From positions 62,001-126,000 of the forward strand of contig JACZJK010000046.1 of the NCBI GenBank assembly GCA_014860575.1: a stretch of 64,000 nucleotides of DNA, written 5' to 3'. The position numbers were made by a program, and so were the translations under genes. Below are positions 46,207-54,881 of this stretch, piece by piece (the stretch's first letter is position 1; every line of letters begins with the position of its first letter). The notes below the pieces were generated by a model. It was given only the letters and a program-made list of their open reading frames with translations, made no database searches and was not told the DNA's origin. The stretch comes from Bacteroidales bacterium. Its GTDB lineage: Bacteria > Bacteroidota > Bacteroidia > Bacteroidales > JAAYJT01.

Positions 46207-47196
46207 CTATTCAATGCCTGCAAAATGCTTCATAAACTGAACCCTTTCCCAGGCGGCAGGATTCTCGGCTTTTTTAAGGCTGAGCGCCCCAATAAACTCT
46301 TCGGTGGTATTATAACCTTGTTTCTCCATCCATGTTTCGAGGTATTTCAGCATTTCACCAATGCGTCCGAAACCATTTTTATATAATGTAGAAGCAATCT
46401 GAACAGCTTTAGCACCGGCAAGCAACTGTTTAACAACGCCTTTTCCGTCGTGCACGCCGGTAGAAGCGGCAATGTCGCAATACAAGCGATCGCTGAGCAT
46501 GGCTACCCATCTGAGGCTGGTACTGATTTCTTCCGGTGTACTGAATATGTTTGATGGAATTACCTTGAGGGTATCAACATTAATATCAGGGGAGTAAAAC
46601 CGGTTAAACAGAACCATTCCTTTTGCTCCAGCCCATGATAGTTTGAGCGCCGTTTTTGCAAGACCCGAGAAATGATAACTAATTTTCAATGCGATGGGAA
46701 TATTGATTTGTCTCTTTACCTGATCAAGGATATCAAAATATATCTGTTCATTTTGCTCGCCGCTAAAGTTCGGATCGGCAGGTAGAATAAAAACATTCAA
46801 TTCCAGGGCATCTGCACCGGCGTCTTCAATCTTTTTGGCAAAAGAAATCCATTCTTCTGCACTCACACAATTGATGCTGGCCATCACTGGAATTGAAACG
46901 GCTTGCTTTGAATCGCTGATGAGTTTGAGGTAATGATCAATATGGTGCGAACGCGAATAATTACTGATATAATCCTGCGCCTCAGGATAATGGCTATCGG
47001 GGCTATCGGTTTGGTTCATTGCCTTGTTGATCTCATAGCGGATTTGCTCTTCAAAAAGCGATTTGAGCACAATAGCCCCTGCACCGCTTCTTTCAAGTTC
47101 TTTTACATTGTCAAGTGAGGATGTTAGTCCTGAACTTCCAACAATAATAGGGTTCCTGAGATCCAATCCCATGTAACGCGTAGCTAAATTAGCCAT
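46207..47196 (-). CDS. Dihydroorotate dehydrogenase-like flavoprotein
   Basis: 329 residues from the ATG at 47196 (MANLATRYMGLDLRNPIIVG); an in-frame start at 47235 falls at the promoter. TIM-barrel flavin motifs: NPIIVGSSGLTSS, IPVMASINCVS, GADALELNVF, and IAASTGVHDGKGVVKQLLAGAKAVQ. The family resembles class 1 DHOD and PreA, but the usual catalytic Cys/Ser loop cannot be assigned safely. Bacteroidetes carry such DHOD-like genes in addition to pyrD; the substrate is not known. The promoter (TTG-N19-TAAATTTG) lies just upstream. Confidence 0.85.
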   Translation of the reverse strand: MANLATRYMGLDLRNPIIVGSSGLTSSLDNVKELERSGAGAIVLKSLFEEQIRYEINKAMNQTDSPDSHYPEAQDYISNYSRSHHIDHYLKLISDSKQAVSIPVMASINCVSAEEWISFAKKIEDAGADALELNVFILPADPNFSGEQNEQIYFDILDQVKRQINIPIALKISYHFSGLAKTALKLSWAGAKGMVLFNRFYSPDINVDTLKVIPSNIFSTPEEISTSLRWVAMLSDRLYCDIAASTGVHDGKGVVKQLLAGAKAVQIASTLYKNGFGRIGEMLKYLETWMEKQGYNTTEEFIGALSLKKAENPAAWERVQFMKHFAGIE

Positions 47197-47236
47197 GATG
47201 ATGTAGTGTTTGTTCCTAAGTGAATATTTGAACAAG

Positions 47237-47266
47237 CAAATTTATGGATTTGGCTCAAAGAGCCAA
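47237..47266 (-). promoter_or_regulatory. Promoter of the DHOD-like gene
   Basis: On the minus strand TTG (47266-47264), a 19-nt spacer and TAAATTTG (47244-47237) form a full match to the Bacteroidetes promoter. This supports translation from the ATG at 47196, with a leader of about 33 nt. Confidence 0.65.
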
Positions 47267-47374
47267 CATTGTACGGATATTTTTTTGGTGGTATTCGCGA
47301 AATTCAAGCCAGGCAGACAGTTAACAGCATTTTGTTATTTGCCTGCAACCAGCTTTTCGTTATGGTTCAAAAGC

Positions 47375-49000
47375 CTAATTTGCTACCAGAATATTTCTGA
47401 AAACCAAATCATCTGCCATTGTCTGTACTGCTTGCTGCAATTCACGGTCTATATCGCTGATGATCCTGTAATACGCATTGAGATCGAACAGATTCCGTCC
47501 GAGCAACGCTTTCAGCATTACAGCAAGGTGAGTCCCGGAAGCCTCAATGCCTTCGTTATCTCTTTCAACTCCTTCTTTTTCAGCAAAAGCATAAAAGCTT
47601 TCCATGAATTCCTCATCGGTTTCAAATTCAGCTATAAAAGCTTCTAAAACCGGATATTCCTTTTCCATCTCCTGGCGGTTCTGGTTCATAAACTCAAGCG
47701 TGAAACTATTTATAACTCCCTTGCGCGATAACAGCGAATAATACTCCGAAGTTCCTAAGGTATCAAAAGGAAGGAAGATATCTGGCATAATGCCTCCGCC
47801 TCCATAAACAACCCTTTTATTATTTGTTAAATATCTCAGGGAATCGGGGAAATGAATGCTGTCGGCATGAACCATTTCGCCATGTTCCAATCGTTTTGAA
47901 ATATCTTTGTGATATTCGGCCACACCTTCATCATATGGTTTTTGAATGCTACGACCCGAGGGTGTGTAATAGCGAGCTGTCGTGAGCCTGATCACGCTGC
48001 TGTCAGGGAGATTGAAAGGGCGTTGCACAAGGCCTTTACCAAATGAACGGCGTCCAAGGACCAAACCTCGGTCCCAATCCTGTACTGCACCTGCAACAAT
48101 TTCGCTGGCTGATGCTGAACCCTCATTAATCATTACAATAACCTTTCCTTTCAGCAGGCTGCCTCTGCTGGTTGCCCTAAAGTCTTGCCTTGGGCTGCGC
48201 AGGCCTTCGGTATAAACGATCATTTTATCGCGATCCAGGAATTCGTCTGAAAGGTCAACAGCAACATCAAGAAAACCACCGGAGTTATTACGCAGATCGA
48301 GGATGAGGTTTTGCATTCCTTCTAATTTCAATGCAGTAATGGCCTGGCGAACCTCATCCATGGTTGTTCTTGCGAACCGGTTAAGCCTGATATAGCCAGT
48401 TTCATCTGAAACCATATACGTTGCGTCAACGCTGTTAAGGGGGATTTTATCACGAATGATATTGAAATCCAGCAAATCATTTTTGCCCTGCCGGAAAATT
48501 GACACTGTAACTTCGCTTCCCTTTTTGCCACGCAAACGCTCCATTACATAATTGTTGTTAATGACCTCACCAACAGATTCTTCTCCATTGATCTTTACAA
48601 TTTTATCTCCGGCCATAATGCCAAGTTTATCGCTCGGGCCTCCAGGGATTGGTGAAATGATAACAATTGTATCCTTAAAAATCTGGAACTGAACGCCAAT
48701 GCCTTCAAAGTTGCCCATCAAAGGCTCATTGGCCCTGGTGACTTCCTCCTTCGTCATATATACCGAGTGGGGATCAAGTTCCTTGAGCATGCTCTTGATA
48801 GCCGTTTCGGTAAGTTCCTGATGGTTCACACTATCAACATAAGCCATGCTGATCAGTTGAAATGCAGCATTGTATTTCTGAGTAGTGGAACGGGAATCGT
48901 ATAGTTGTGCCGTAAGCGTACTGAAACTAAAACTGACCAAAATCAGGACTATAATCAGAGGCGTAGGCAGAGACATTAAAATCTTATTGGTAGGTTTCAT
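47375..49000 (-). CDS. C-terminal processing peptidase, S41 family
   Basis: 541 residues. The N-terminus has a membrane or signal helix (IIVLILVSFSFSTLTAQ). A PDZ domain (about 85-170: GIGVQFQIF, DKLGIMAGDKIVKINGE) precedes the S41 catalytic core with Ser297 in NEGSASASE and Lys322 in FGKGLVQ, 25 residues apart as in CtpA/Prc. These proteases cleave C-terminal tails of envelope proteins in the periplasm. The C-terminal 150 residues are helical. It is transcribed divergently from the GH97 gene. Confidence 0.92.
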   Translation of the reverse strand: MKPTNKILMSLPTPLIIVLILVSFSFSTLTAQLYDSRSTTQKYNAAFQLISMAYVDSVNHQELTETAIKSMLKELDPHSVYMTKEEVTRANEPLMGNFEGIGVQFQIFKDTIVIISPIPGGPSDKLGIMAGDKIVKINGEESVGEVINNNYVMERLRGKKGSEVTVSIFRQGKNDLLDFNIIRDKIPLNSVDATYMVSDETGYIRLNRFARTTMDEVRQAITALKLEGMQNLILDLRNNSGGFLDVAVDLSDEFLDRDKMIVYTEGLRSPRQDFRATSRGSLLKGKVIVMINEGSASASEIVAGAVQDWDRGLVLGRRSFGKGLVQRPFNLPDSSVIRLTTARYYTPSGRSIQKPYDEGVAEYHKDISKRLEHGEMVHADSIHFPDSLRYLTNNKRVVYGGGGIMPDIFLPFDTLGTSEYYSLLSRKGVINSFTLEFMNQNRQEMEKEYPVLEAFIAEFETDEEFMESFYAFAEKEGVERDNEGIEASGTHLAVMLKALLGRNLFDLNAYYRIISDIDRELQQAVQTMADDLVFRNILVAN

Positions 49001-49402
49001 AATGTGTGAGTTTGATATTAAAACAACGTTTCAATTAAAAAGAAGTTGCAGGCAAATGTTAAGATTCCGCTTTCCAACAATTCAGATGCCATAGGGTGAA
49101 CAAAAATCTTATCTACTCTTATTTGCTTATTGTGATTAAATTCAATTTTGCTCTTCACTCCGAACAATTGATATTCAGTGAATTGAGAGGATAAGACCAC
49201 CTCAGTAAACATTGTGTATTGGTCACAAAATTACAACTTCTGGCCGGCAATAATATAGTGAAACAAGAGTTTAACCTTTTTTGGGTAAAAATGATTCAGA
49301 AAATATACAATGCCGGGATTCGGGATTATTTGTAATATTGTAGGACATCAGCTTAGAAACAGGCTGTGGAGAATAACAAATTAAATTGTTCACAAAACAT
49401 TC
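49001..49402. other. Divergent intergenic region, protease and GH97
   Basis: About 400 bp. A minus-strand TAATTTTG box (TAnnTTTG) is at 49226-49233. A 64-codon minus-strand frame (49018-49212) starts just after it, but its composition is not convincing, so I do not call it. No clear promoter for the GH97 gene can be matched. Confidence 0.35.
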
Positions 49403-51544
49403 ATGAAAATGAAAAAAACAGACCCAAAAAGCAAGGTATCAATTCATTTCCAATTGATGGCTATACTTTTCGCCCTGCTAACAGCAAGTTGCCAGATGAA
49501 ACCAAATACAGAAATCAAATCTCCCTCCAGAGAGCTGGTGGCCATTATATCCACACTTGAAAACGGGCAGGCAGCATATACAATCACTTATAAAGAAAAA
49601 ACAGTTATTAAGGAATCTATATTGGGTTTTGATTTGCTCGACCAGCCTTCAATAAGCGAAAGACTTAAGATTACAAAAGCGACAACCCGTTCATTTAATG
49701 AAACCTGGCAATTGCCCTGGGGGGAACAACGCTTTGTTGAAAATAATTTCAATGAGCTTACAGTCAGTTTCCAGGAAAATGATAGCCTGCAAAGGACTTT
49801 CAATCTAATCTTCAGAATGTATGACGATGGCCTGGGTTTCAGGTTTGAATTCCCGGATCAGCCCAATCTGAAAGAAGTATTTATCACCGAGGAAAATACC
49901 ATTTTCAATCTCACCGGCGATCATAAATGCTGGTGGACACCAGGAGATTGGGATATCTACGAACACCTAAACAACACGACCCGTTTCAGTGAAATTGATG
50001 CACTTAGCAAACGCGATCATCCGAACCTGGCTCAAACCTATATTCCCGTAAATGCGGTGAATACACCCGTTACAATGAAAACAGATGATGGCTTGTATCT
50101 GAGCTTTCATGAAGCCGCGTTGATTGATTATGCCGGTATAACGCTTCAAATTTATCCAGAAACCTTTTCGATGCGCTCAAACCTTGTTGGATCGTGGCGC
50201 GATTATAAGGTGGCTCAGAAAACACCATTCAGCACGCCCTGGCGTATAATACAGGTAACGGAAGAAGCTGGCAAACTCATTGAGTCGAAGCTGATCCTGA
50301 ATCTTAACGAACCGAATAAACTCGGTGATGTTTCGTGGATCAAACCTACGAAATATGTTGGCATCTGGTGGGAAATGCATCTCGGGAAAGCAAGCTGGGA
50401 TTACGGTATTGCCCCGGATAAGAGCTTTAAACCACATGGCCGCCATGGAGCTACCACTGAAAACACCAAACGCTACATTGATTTCGCTGCGCAAAATAAT
50501 ATAGGAGCCGTGCTGGTGGAAGGTTGGAATACCGGTTGGGAAAATTGGATCGGAACCGCCGACCGTGAAGGTATCTTTGATTTTGTAACGCCCTACCCCG
50601 ATTATGACCTTGATGAAGTAGCGCGCTATGCCAAAGAAAATGGTGTCAGGATGATCATGCATCACGAAACATCTTCAGCTGTAAGCACGTATGAGCAACA
50701 ATTGGACACAGCTTATGCGCTGATGGAACATTACGGCTTTGGAATGGTAAAAACAGGTTATGTGGGAACCATCATCCCCAAAGGCGAATATCATCATAAC
50801 CAGTTTATGGTGAACCATTATATGCGGGTGCTTCAAACCGCTGCCAAACATAAAGTAGCTGTAAACAGTCATGAACCGATTATGGCAACCGGCTTAAGGC
50901 GAACCTTTCCCAATGATGTTTCACGCGAAGGATTGCGGGGACAGGAATTCAACGCCTGGGCTACTGATGGTGGCAATCCGCCGAAACATCTTCCCATCGT
51001 TGCGTTCACACGAATGCTTGCCGGCCCTATTGATTATACACCCGGCATTTTCAACATCAAGCTTGAACCATATAAAAAGGACAACCAGGTTAATACCACG
51101 CTGGCCCAGCAACTGGCATTGTATGTAGTGCTATATAGCCCATTGCAGATGGCTGCAGATTTACCGGAAAATTATGAAAACCATCCGGCATTTCAGTTTA
51201 TCAGGGATGTAGGTGTAGATTGGGAACAATCGCAAGTGCTCAATGGTGAAATTGGCGAATATGTTACAATTGCGCGCGAGGAAAGGGAAACAGGCAATTG
51301 GTTCCTGGGCAGCATCAGCAATGAGGAAGCGCGCAACATCACAATAAAAACTGACTTTCTGAAACCGGGGATAAAATATACCGCCACACTTTATGCTGAT
51401 GGCCCGGATGCTCATTGGGATTCGAATCCTGACAGCTATGCAATAACTTCATTCGAGGCAGATAATAAATCAGAAATCGAATTAAAAATTGCACCCGGAG
51501 GTGGGGCAGCCATCAGTTTTATTATTGCCGGTGAACCCAATTAG
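49403..51544 (+). CDS. Glycoside hydrolase family 97 alpha-glucosidase (SusB-like)
   Basis: 713 residues. The lipobox FALLTASC near residue 30 makes it a lipoprotein. The N-terminal beta-sandwich (about 40-300) has LPWGEQRFVENNFNELTV; the (beta/alpha)8 barrel follows with KYVGIWWEMHLG and GAVLVEGWNTGWENW. Three glutamates line up with the SusB inverting active site at a constant offset: Glu422 (MHHETS), Glu491 (NSHEPI) and Glu515 (GQEFNAW). In SusB the last is the general acid and the first two activate water. It should therefore be an inverting alpha-glucosidase acting on maltooligosaccharides. No susCD genes are next to it. Confidence 0.92.
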   Translation: MKMKKTDPKSKVSIHFQLMAILFALLTASCQMKPNTEIKSPSRELVAIISTLENGQAAYTITYKEKTVIKESILGFDLLDQPSISERLKITKATTRSFNETWQLPWGEQRFVENNFNELTVSFQENDSLQRTFNLIFRMYDDGLGFRFEFPDQPNLKEVFITEENTIFNLTGDHKCWWTPGDWDIYEHLNNTTRFSEIDALSKRDHPNLAQTYIPVNAVNTPVTMKTDDGLYLSFHEAALIDYAGITLQIYPETFSMRSNLVGSWRDYKVAQKTPFSTPWRIIQVTEEAGKLIESKLILNLNEPNKLGDVSWIKPTKYVGIWWEMHLGKASWDYGIAPDKSFKPHGRHGATTENTKRYIDFAAQNNIGAVLVEGWNTGWENWIGTADREGIFDFVTPYPDYDLDEVARYAKENGVRMIMHHETSSAVSTYEQQLDTAYALMEHYGFGMVKTGYVGTIIPKGEYHHNQFMVNHYMRVLQTAAKHKVAVNSHEPIMATGLRRTFPNDVSREGLRGQEFNAWATDGGNPPKHLPIVAFTRMLAGPIDYTPGIFNIKLEPYKKDNQVNTTLAQQLALYVVLYSPLQMAADLPENYENHPAFQFIRDVGVDWEQSQVLNGEIGEYVTIAREERETGNWFLGSISNEEARNITIKTDFLKPGIKYTATLYADGPDAHWDSNPDSYAITSFEADNKSEIELKIAPGGGAAISFIIAGEPN

Positions 51545-51636
51545 CATTTCCTGGTAGTATAATTTCAGGCAAAAAACAGCATCATGTCTCATTTTAATAA
51601 ATAATTAAATACTTTTACGCTTAAATCAATTTTTCT

Positions 51637-52053
51637 ATGAAGCCAGGGCATTTAATCTTTATTCCGGTAATTTTGGTTGCGATCCTCATCGTTCAATGCC
51701 GCCATGAACCGGAAAACGTGCCAATTGTAGGAGATCCATGCCACCCTGATACCGTGTATTTTGAACGGGATATACTGCCACTTCTGCTTTCCTCTTGCGC
51801 TTTTGCCGGTTGTCATGATGCAGCTACTGCTTCTGATGGTGTAATTCTTGACAGTTATTCTAATGTTAAGAACACAGGAGATGTTAAACCTGGCAATCCC
51901 AATGGAAGCGACTTGTATGAAGTACTGGTTGAAGATGATGAGGAAAAAAGAATGCCAAAACCACCATATCCCCGTCTTGGGAATGACCAGATAGCTATGG
52001 TAAGAAAATGGATATTACAGGGAGCTAAGGATCTTACCTGTGATGAAGAGTGA
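51637..52053 (+). CDS. Lipoprotein c-type cytochrome-like protein (CX4CH)
   Basis: 138 residues. A signal sequence ends in a lipobox (AILIVQC, Cys21). The heme site is CAFAGCH (Cys54, Cys59, His60), a CX4CH spacing found in some cytochromes of this type. The C-terminal part has KRMPKPPYPRLGNDQIAMVRKW, with a possible distal methionine (RMP) and the last helix found in PSCyt1-like cytochromes. It starts an operon with a second cytochrome, an OB-fold protein, YceI and a barrel, which suggests a small electron-carrying envelope system. Confidence 0.78.
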   Translation: MKPGHLIFIPVILVAILIVQCRHEPENVPIVGDPCHPDTVYFERDILPLLLSSCAFAGCHDAATASDGVILDSYSNVKNTGDVKPGNPNGSDLYEVLVEDDEEKRMPKPPYPRLGNDQIAMVRKWILQGAKDLTCDEE

Positions 52054-52084
52054 AGTTAACCTGAATCATTAATTGTCACGCAAA

Positions 52085-52477
52085 ATGAAAAAGTATTGTT
52101 TTTCGTATTTTCCTCTGATTTTCTTCGTGTTGATCATCATTGTATCAGGATGCTACTATGATAATGAAGAGTACCTTTATGGCGATCCCGGTACTGGAGT
52201 GGTAGGATGCGATACACTCAATGTAACCTATTCCGGAACTATAGCTCCCATACTCTCAACGCATTGTATAGGTTGCCACAATCAGAACATCCCTAATGCA
52301 GGCGTTATCCTAAACAACTATAATGGCCTGAAAACTCAGATTGATAATGGCAGGTTCTGGGGAGCCATTAACCACCAGAATGGTTTCGCCATAATGCCAC
52401 CTTCGGGGATCAAACTTTCAAACTGCAACCTCCTGAAAATTCAAAAATGGATTGATGATGGAGCACTGAATAATTGA
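52085..52477 (+). CDS. Lipoprotein c-type cytochrome (CXXCH)
   Basis: 130 residues from the ATG at 52085 (TTG 52073 in frame is less likely). The lipobox is IIVSGC (Cys23). The heme motif is CIGCH (Cys61, Cys64, His65) within YSGTIAPILSTHCIGCHNQN. The axial methionine is probably in AIMPPSG, followed by a terminal helix LLKIQKWIDDGAL. It is clearly related to the upstream cytochrome (same order: lipobox, heme, MPP, WI-DGA helix), so the two are likely tandem duplicates. 31 bp separate them. Confidence 0.82.
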   Translation: MKKYCFSYFPLIFFVLIIIVSGCYYDNEEYLYGDPGTGVVGCDTLNVTYSGTIAPILSTHCIGCHNQNIPNAGVILNNYNGLKTQIDNGRFWGAINHQNGFAIMPPSGIKLSNCNLLKIQKWIDDGALNN

Positions 52478-52534
52478 TAAATGGAAATTGAATTTTGAAT
52501 CTGAATCTGGAATAATCATAAAAAAAAACCAACC

Positions 52535-52966
52535 ATGAAAACCTGGCTAAAAATCCTTATCGGTCTATTCCTGCTCGGCATCATTGCCGGAGTTTTAGGC
52601 TATGTGTTTGTTTACAACAAACCCCACCGCGATTTTGCTGCAGCAAAACCGGAGTTCAATCTTACTGCAGCAGAGCTATATGATGCGTTTATCAACGATC
52701 CTGAAGGTTCAAACGAGAAGTATAGTGGGAAAATAATACAGATTGAGGGTAACCTCGATAATTGTGAAGAATCCGGAGAATTGGTAATCCTTGTATTCAC
52801 CTTTGACGATGGAGCCTTCGGGCCTGAGGGCGTGCGTTGTACCGTACTTCCGGAAGCTAACGAGAAAGCCCACAGCATTCATATTGGAGACTTTATCAAA
52901 ATCAAAGGATTGTGCACCGGCTTTACCGGTGATGTGATTATGGATAAATGTTCGATTGTGGAATAA
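52535..52966 (+). CDS. Membrane-anchored OB-fold (tRNA_anti-like) protein
   Basis: 143 residues. One N-terminal membrane helix (about 5-27, ILIGLFLLGIIAGVLGYVFV) is followed by a short linker and a small beta-barrel (about 45-143: YSGKIIQIEGNLDNCEESGE, GVRCTVLP, IHIGDFIKIKGLCTG). This matches the OB-fold tRNA_anti-like family seen in Bacteroidetes. The soluble part should lie in the periplasm. Two conserved cysteines (Cys in NLDNCE and GLCTG) could bind metal or form a disulfide. It sits within the cytochrome operon; the role is unknown. Confidence 0.72.
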   Translation: MKTWLKILIGLFLLGIIAGVLGYVFVYNKPHRDFAAAKPEFNLTAAELYDAFINDPEGSNEKYSGKIIQIEGNLDNCEESGELVILVFTFDDGAFGPEGVRCTVLPEANEKAHSIHIGDFIKIKGLCTGFTGDVIMDKCSIVE

Positions 52967-53031
52967 CTTTTGCAAGTGTAGGTTGTTATTTAAAATGAAT
53001 TAAATATCAAAACCACTTAACACAATCAATT

Positions 53032-53595
53032 ATGAAACGCAACCACTTATTGGCAGCTATTCTGCTTTCAGGCATTTTTATTTTAGTATCTTTTAGCGCT
53101 CAGGCACAAAAATATATGACCCGCAACGGGCATATTTCCTTTTTCTCAGAAGCACCTCTCGAAAACATTGAAGCACACAACCGCCAGGTTAATACGGCCT
53201 TTGATGCCGGAACCGGTGAGCTCGTATTTAGGATTCTGATGAAATCATTTGAATTTGAAAAAGCCCTGATGGAGGAACATTTCAATGAAAATTATGTGGA
53301 ATCACATAAATTCCCCAATGCAACCTTCACAGGCAAGGTTTCGAACCTCACGGAAATTGACCTCTCAAAAAGCGGGGTTTATAATGCAATTGTCGAAGGA
53401 GATCTTACGATCCATGGGGTCACAAAACAAGTTAAGGAAAACGGCACATTTGAGGTTAAGGGTGACGACCTGACCGGCAATTGTGTTTTCAACATCCGCC
53501 TCAGCGATTATAATGTAACCATACCTAAAGCGGTTGCAAGCAATATCGCCGAAAACATCGAAATCAGGGTGGATGTGGCCATGAGGAAACTCTAA
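53032..53595 (+). CDS. YceI family periplasmic protein
   Basis: 187 residues. The signal peptide ends SFSAQAQ. The YceI lipocalin-like barrel shows GHISFFSEAPLENIEAHNRQ, EFEKALMEEHFNENYVES, KFPNATFTGKV and LTIHGVTKQVKENGTF. Family members bind isoprenoid quinones or other long-chain lipids in a central pocket. The place in an operon with two cytochromes fits a role with quinones or their precursors, but this is inference. It is 10 bp from the DUF5777 gene. Confidence 0.9.
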   Translation: MKRNHLLAAILLSGIFILVSFSAQAQKYMTRNGHISFFSEAPLENIEAHNRQVNTAFDAGTGELVFRILMKSFEFEKALMEEHFNENYVESHKFPNATFTGKVSNLTEIDLSKSGVYNAIVEGDLTIHGVTKQVKENGTFEVKGDDLTGNCVFNIRLSDYNVTIPKAVASNIAENIEIRVDVAMRKL

Positions 53596-53605
53596 TCCAC
53601 AAAAT

Positions 53606-54502
53606 ATGCAACACTTTAGCAAAACTGTTCTTTTTTTATTTTTCGTAGGCATCATCTTCAATGCCAGTTCGCAGGACCTGATGGATCTCTTTGGCGAAGA
53701 AGAGGAAGAAACCACCGAATATGCTTACGCAACTTTTAAAACAACCCGTGTAGTAAATGCACAGTCTGTTGAGAACCCGGCACCGGGCGTGCTGCTGTTT
53801 ATTATTTCGCATCATTTTGGAAAAATAAACGATGGCGCTTATAACCTGTTTGGCCTCGACCAGGCAACCATGCGCCTTGGGTTCGAATACAGTTTTAATG
53901 ATTGGTTATGCCTTGGAATAGGCCGCAGCACATTCCAGAAAACCTACGACGGTTTTGCTAAAGTGAAATTGCTCCGGCAAAGCAGCGGACTGCGCAACAT
54001 GCCGGTTTCACTAACGCTGTACTCAGCTACCACCCTTACATCATTACGCTGGCAGAACAATGAAAGACCCAATTATTTCTCGTCTAGGCTGGCTTACACG
54101 CACCAATTGCTGATTGCACGAAAATTCAACAACAACTTTTCGTTTCAGCTAATGCCTGCTTTGATCCATAAAAACCTGGTTCCTACCGAAGACGACAGCA
54201 ACGATATTTTTGCTGTAGGAGCCGGTGCGAGAGTAAAACTCACCAGCCGTATGACATTCAATGGAGAGTATTTCTACGTTTTGCCCAATCAGCAATCGGG
54301 GGATTTCAAAAACTCACTTTCACTCGGGTTCGACATTGAAACCGGTGGCCATGTATTCCAGCTTCACTTCACCAATTCACAACCTATGTTCGACCGCGGC
54401 TTTATTACCGAAACCACCGGCGATTGGCTGAATGGCGATATCTATTTCGGGTTCAACATAACCAGGGTTTTCACTATCAAAAAGCCGGAAGGTTTCAGGT
54501 AG
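53606..54502 (+). CDS. DUF5777 family outer-membrane beta-barrel protein
   Basis: 298 residues. A signal peptide (ending NASSQ) precedes an acidic stretch (FGEEEEETTEYAYATFKTTR) and a barrel with alternating strands (LLFIISHHFGKINDGAYNLF, MRLGFEYSFNDWLCLGIG, FNGEYFYVLPNQQSGD). NSQPMFDRGFITETTGDW near the C-terminus and the preceding FIISHHFG are typical of DUF5777. In Bacteroidetes this family commonly accompanies YceI and cytochrome genes. It is the end of the operon. Confidence 0.85.
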   Translation: MQHFSKTVLFLFFVGIIFNASSQDLMDLFGEEEEETTEYAYATFKTTRVVNAQSVENPAPGVLLFIISHHFGKINDGAYNLFGLDQATMRLGFEYSFNDWLCLGIGRSTFQKTYDGFAKVKLLRQSSGLRNMPVSLTLYSATTLTSLRWQNNERPNYFSSRLAYTHQLLIARKFNNNFSFQLMPALIHKNLVPTEDDSNDIFAVGAGARVKLTSRMTFNGEYFYVLPNQQSGDFKNSLSLGFDIETGGHVFQLHFTNSQPMFDRGFITETTGDWLNGDIYFGFNITRVFTIKKPEGFR

Positions 54503-54521
54503 AAAAACACAACGAGCATGC

Positions 54522-54815
54522 TTATAAGGCTTTTGTGATCTCCCACACAAAAGCCCTCACTCCTACTTCCTGGTTGATCTGGTCAAGTTTCTTCACTTTA
54601 TCCAGCAGTTCATCAACTTTGTCTGCCGGGATAACTGTCAGCATAGCTGAATTCATTTCGGGCCATGTGTGGGTTCCCATTCTTGGTTCGCCCAGTTCTG
54701 AGCCACGGCCTTTTACTTCACTCCACCATGTGTAGCCCCTGATATGGAGATGGTCAAGTATAAATTCGATCCTTTCGGAATGTGCCTGGTTGAACACTAT
54801 AAAAACTGCTTTCAT
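54522..54815 (-). CDS. PII-like small protein downstream of RND efflux operon
   Basis: 97 residues. The order of strands and helices (MKAVFIVFNQAHSERIEFIL ... AMLTVIPADKVDELLDKVKK ... VGVRAFVWEI) fits a ferredoxin-like PII/DUF190-type fold. It lacks the GlnK T-loop tyrosine, so it is not a nitrogen-regulatory PII protein. It is transcribed after the RND pump (66 bp gap) and convergent with the DUF5777 gene. Similar small genes occur next to efflux pumps in Bacteroidetes, where they could sense a ligand or ion; function not known. Confidence 0.65.
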   Translation of the reverse strand: MKAVFIVFNQAHSERIEFILDHLHIRGYTWWSEVKGRGSELGEPRMGTHTWPEMNSAMLTVIPADKVDELLDKVKKLDQINQEVGVRAFVWEITKAL

Positions 54816-54846
54816 TCTGGTAAAATTGATAATCGTAATTCCTAAA

Positions 54847-54870
54847 TCGTAATTCGTAATTCGTAATTCG
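54847..54870. repeat. Short tandem repeat (tcgtaat)
   Basis: Three exact 7-bp copies of tcgtaat (54847-54867) plus a partial fourth, between the pump and PII-like genes; a further copy is at 54833. It is not a gene. Confidence 0.6.
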
Positions 54871-54881
54871 GCTTTGCCTGC

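Noticed and set aside
49018-49212. 64-codon minus-strand frame before the S41 protease
   Set aside because: It has a -7-like box upstream, but its composition is not protein-like and it shows no domain; not enough to call a gene.
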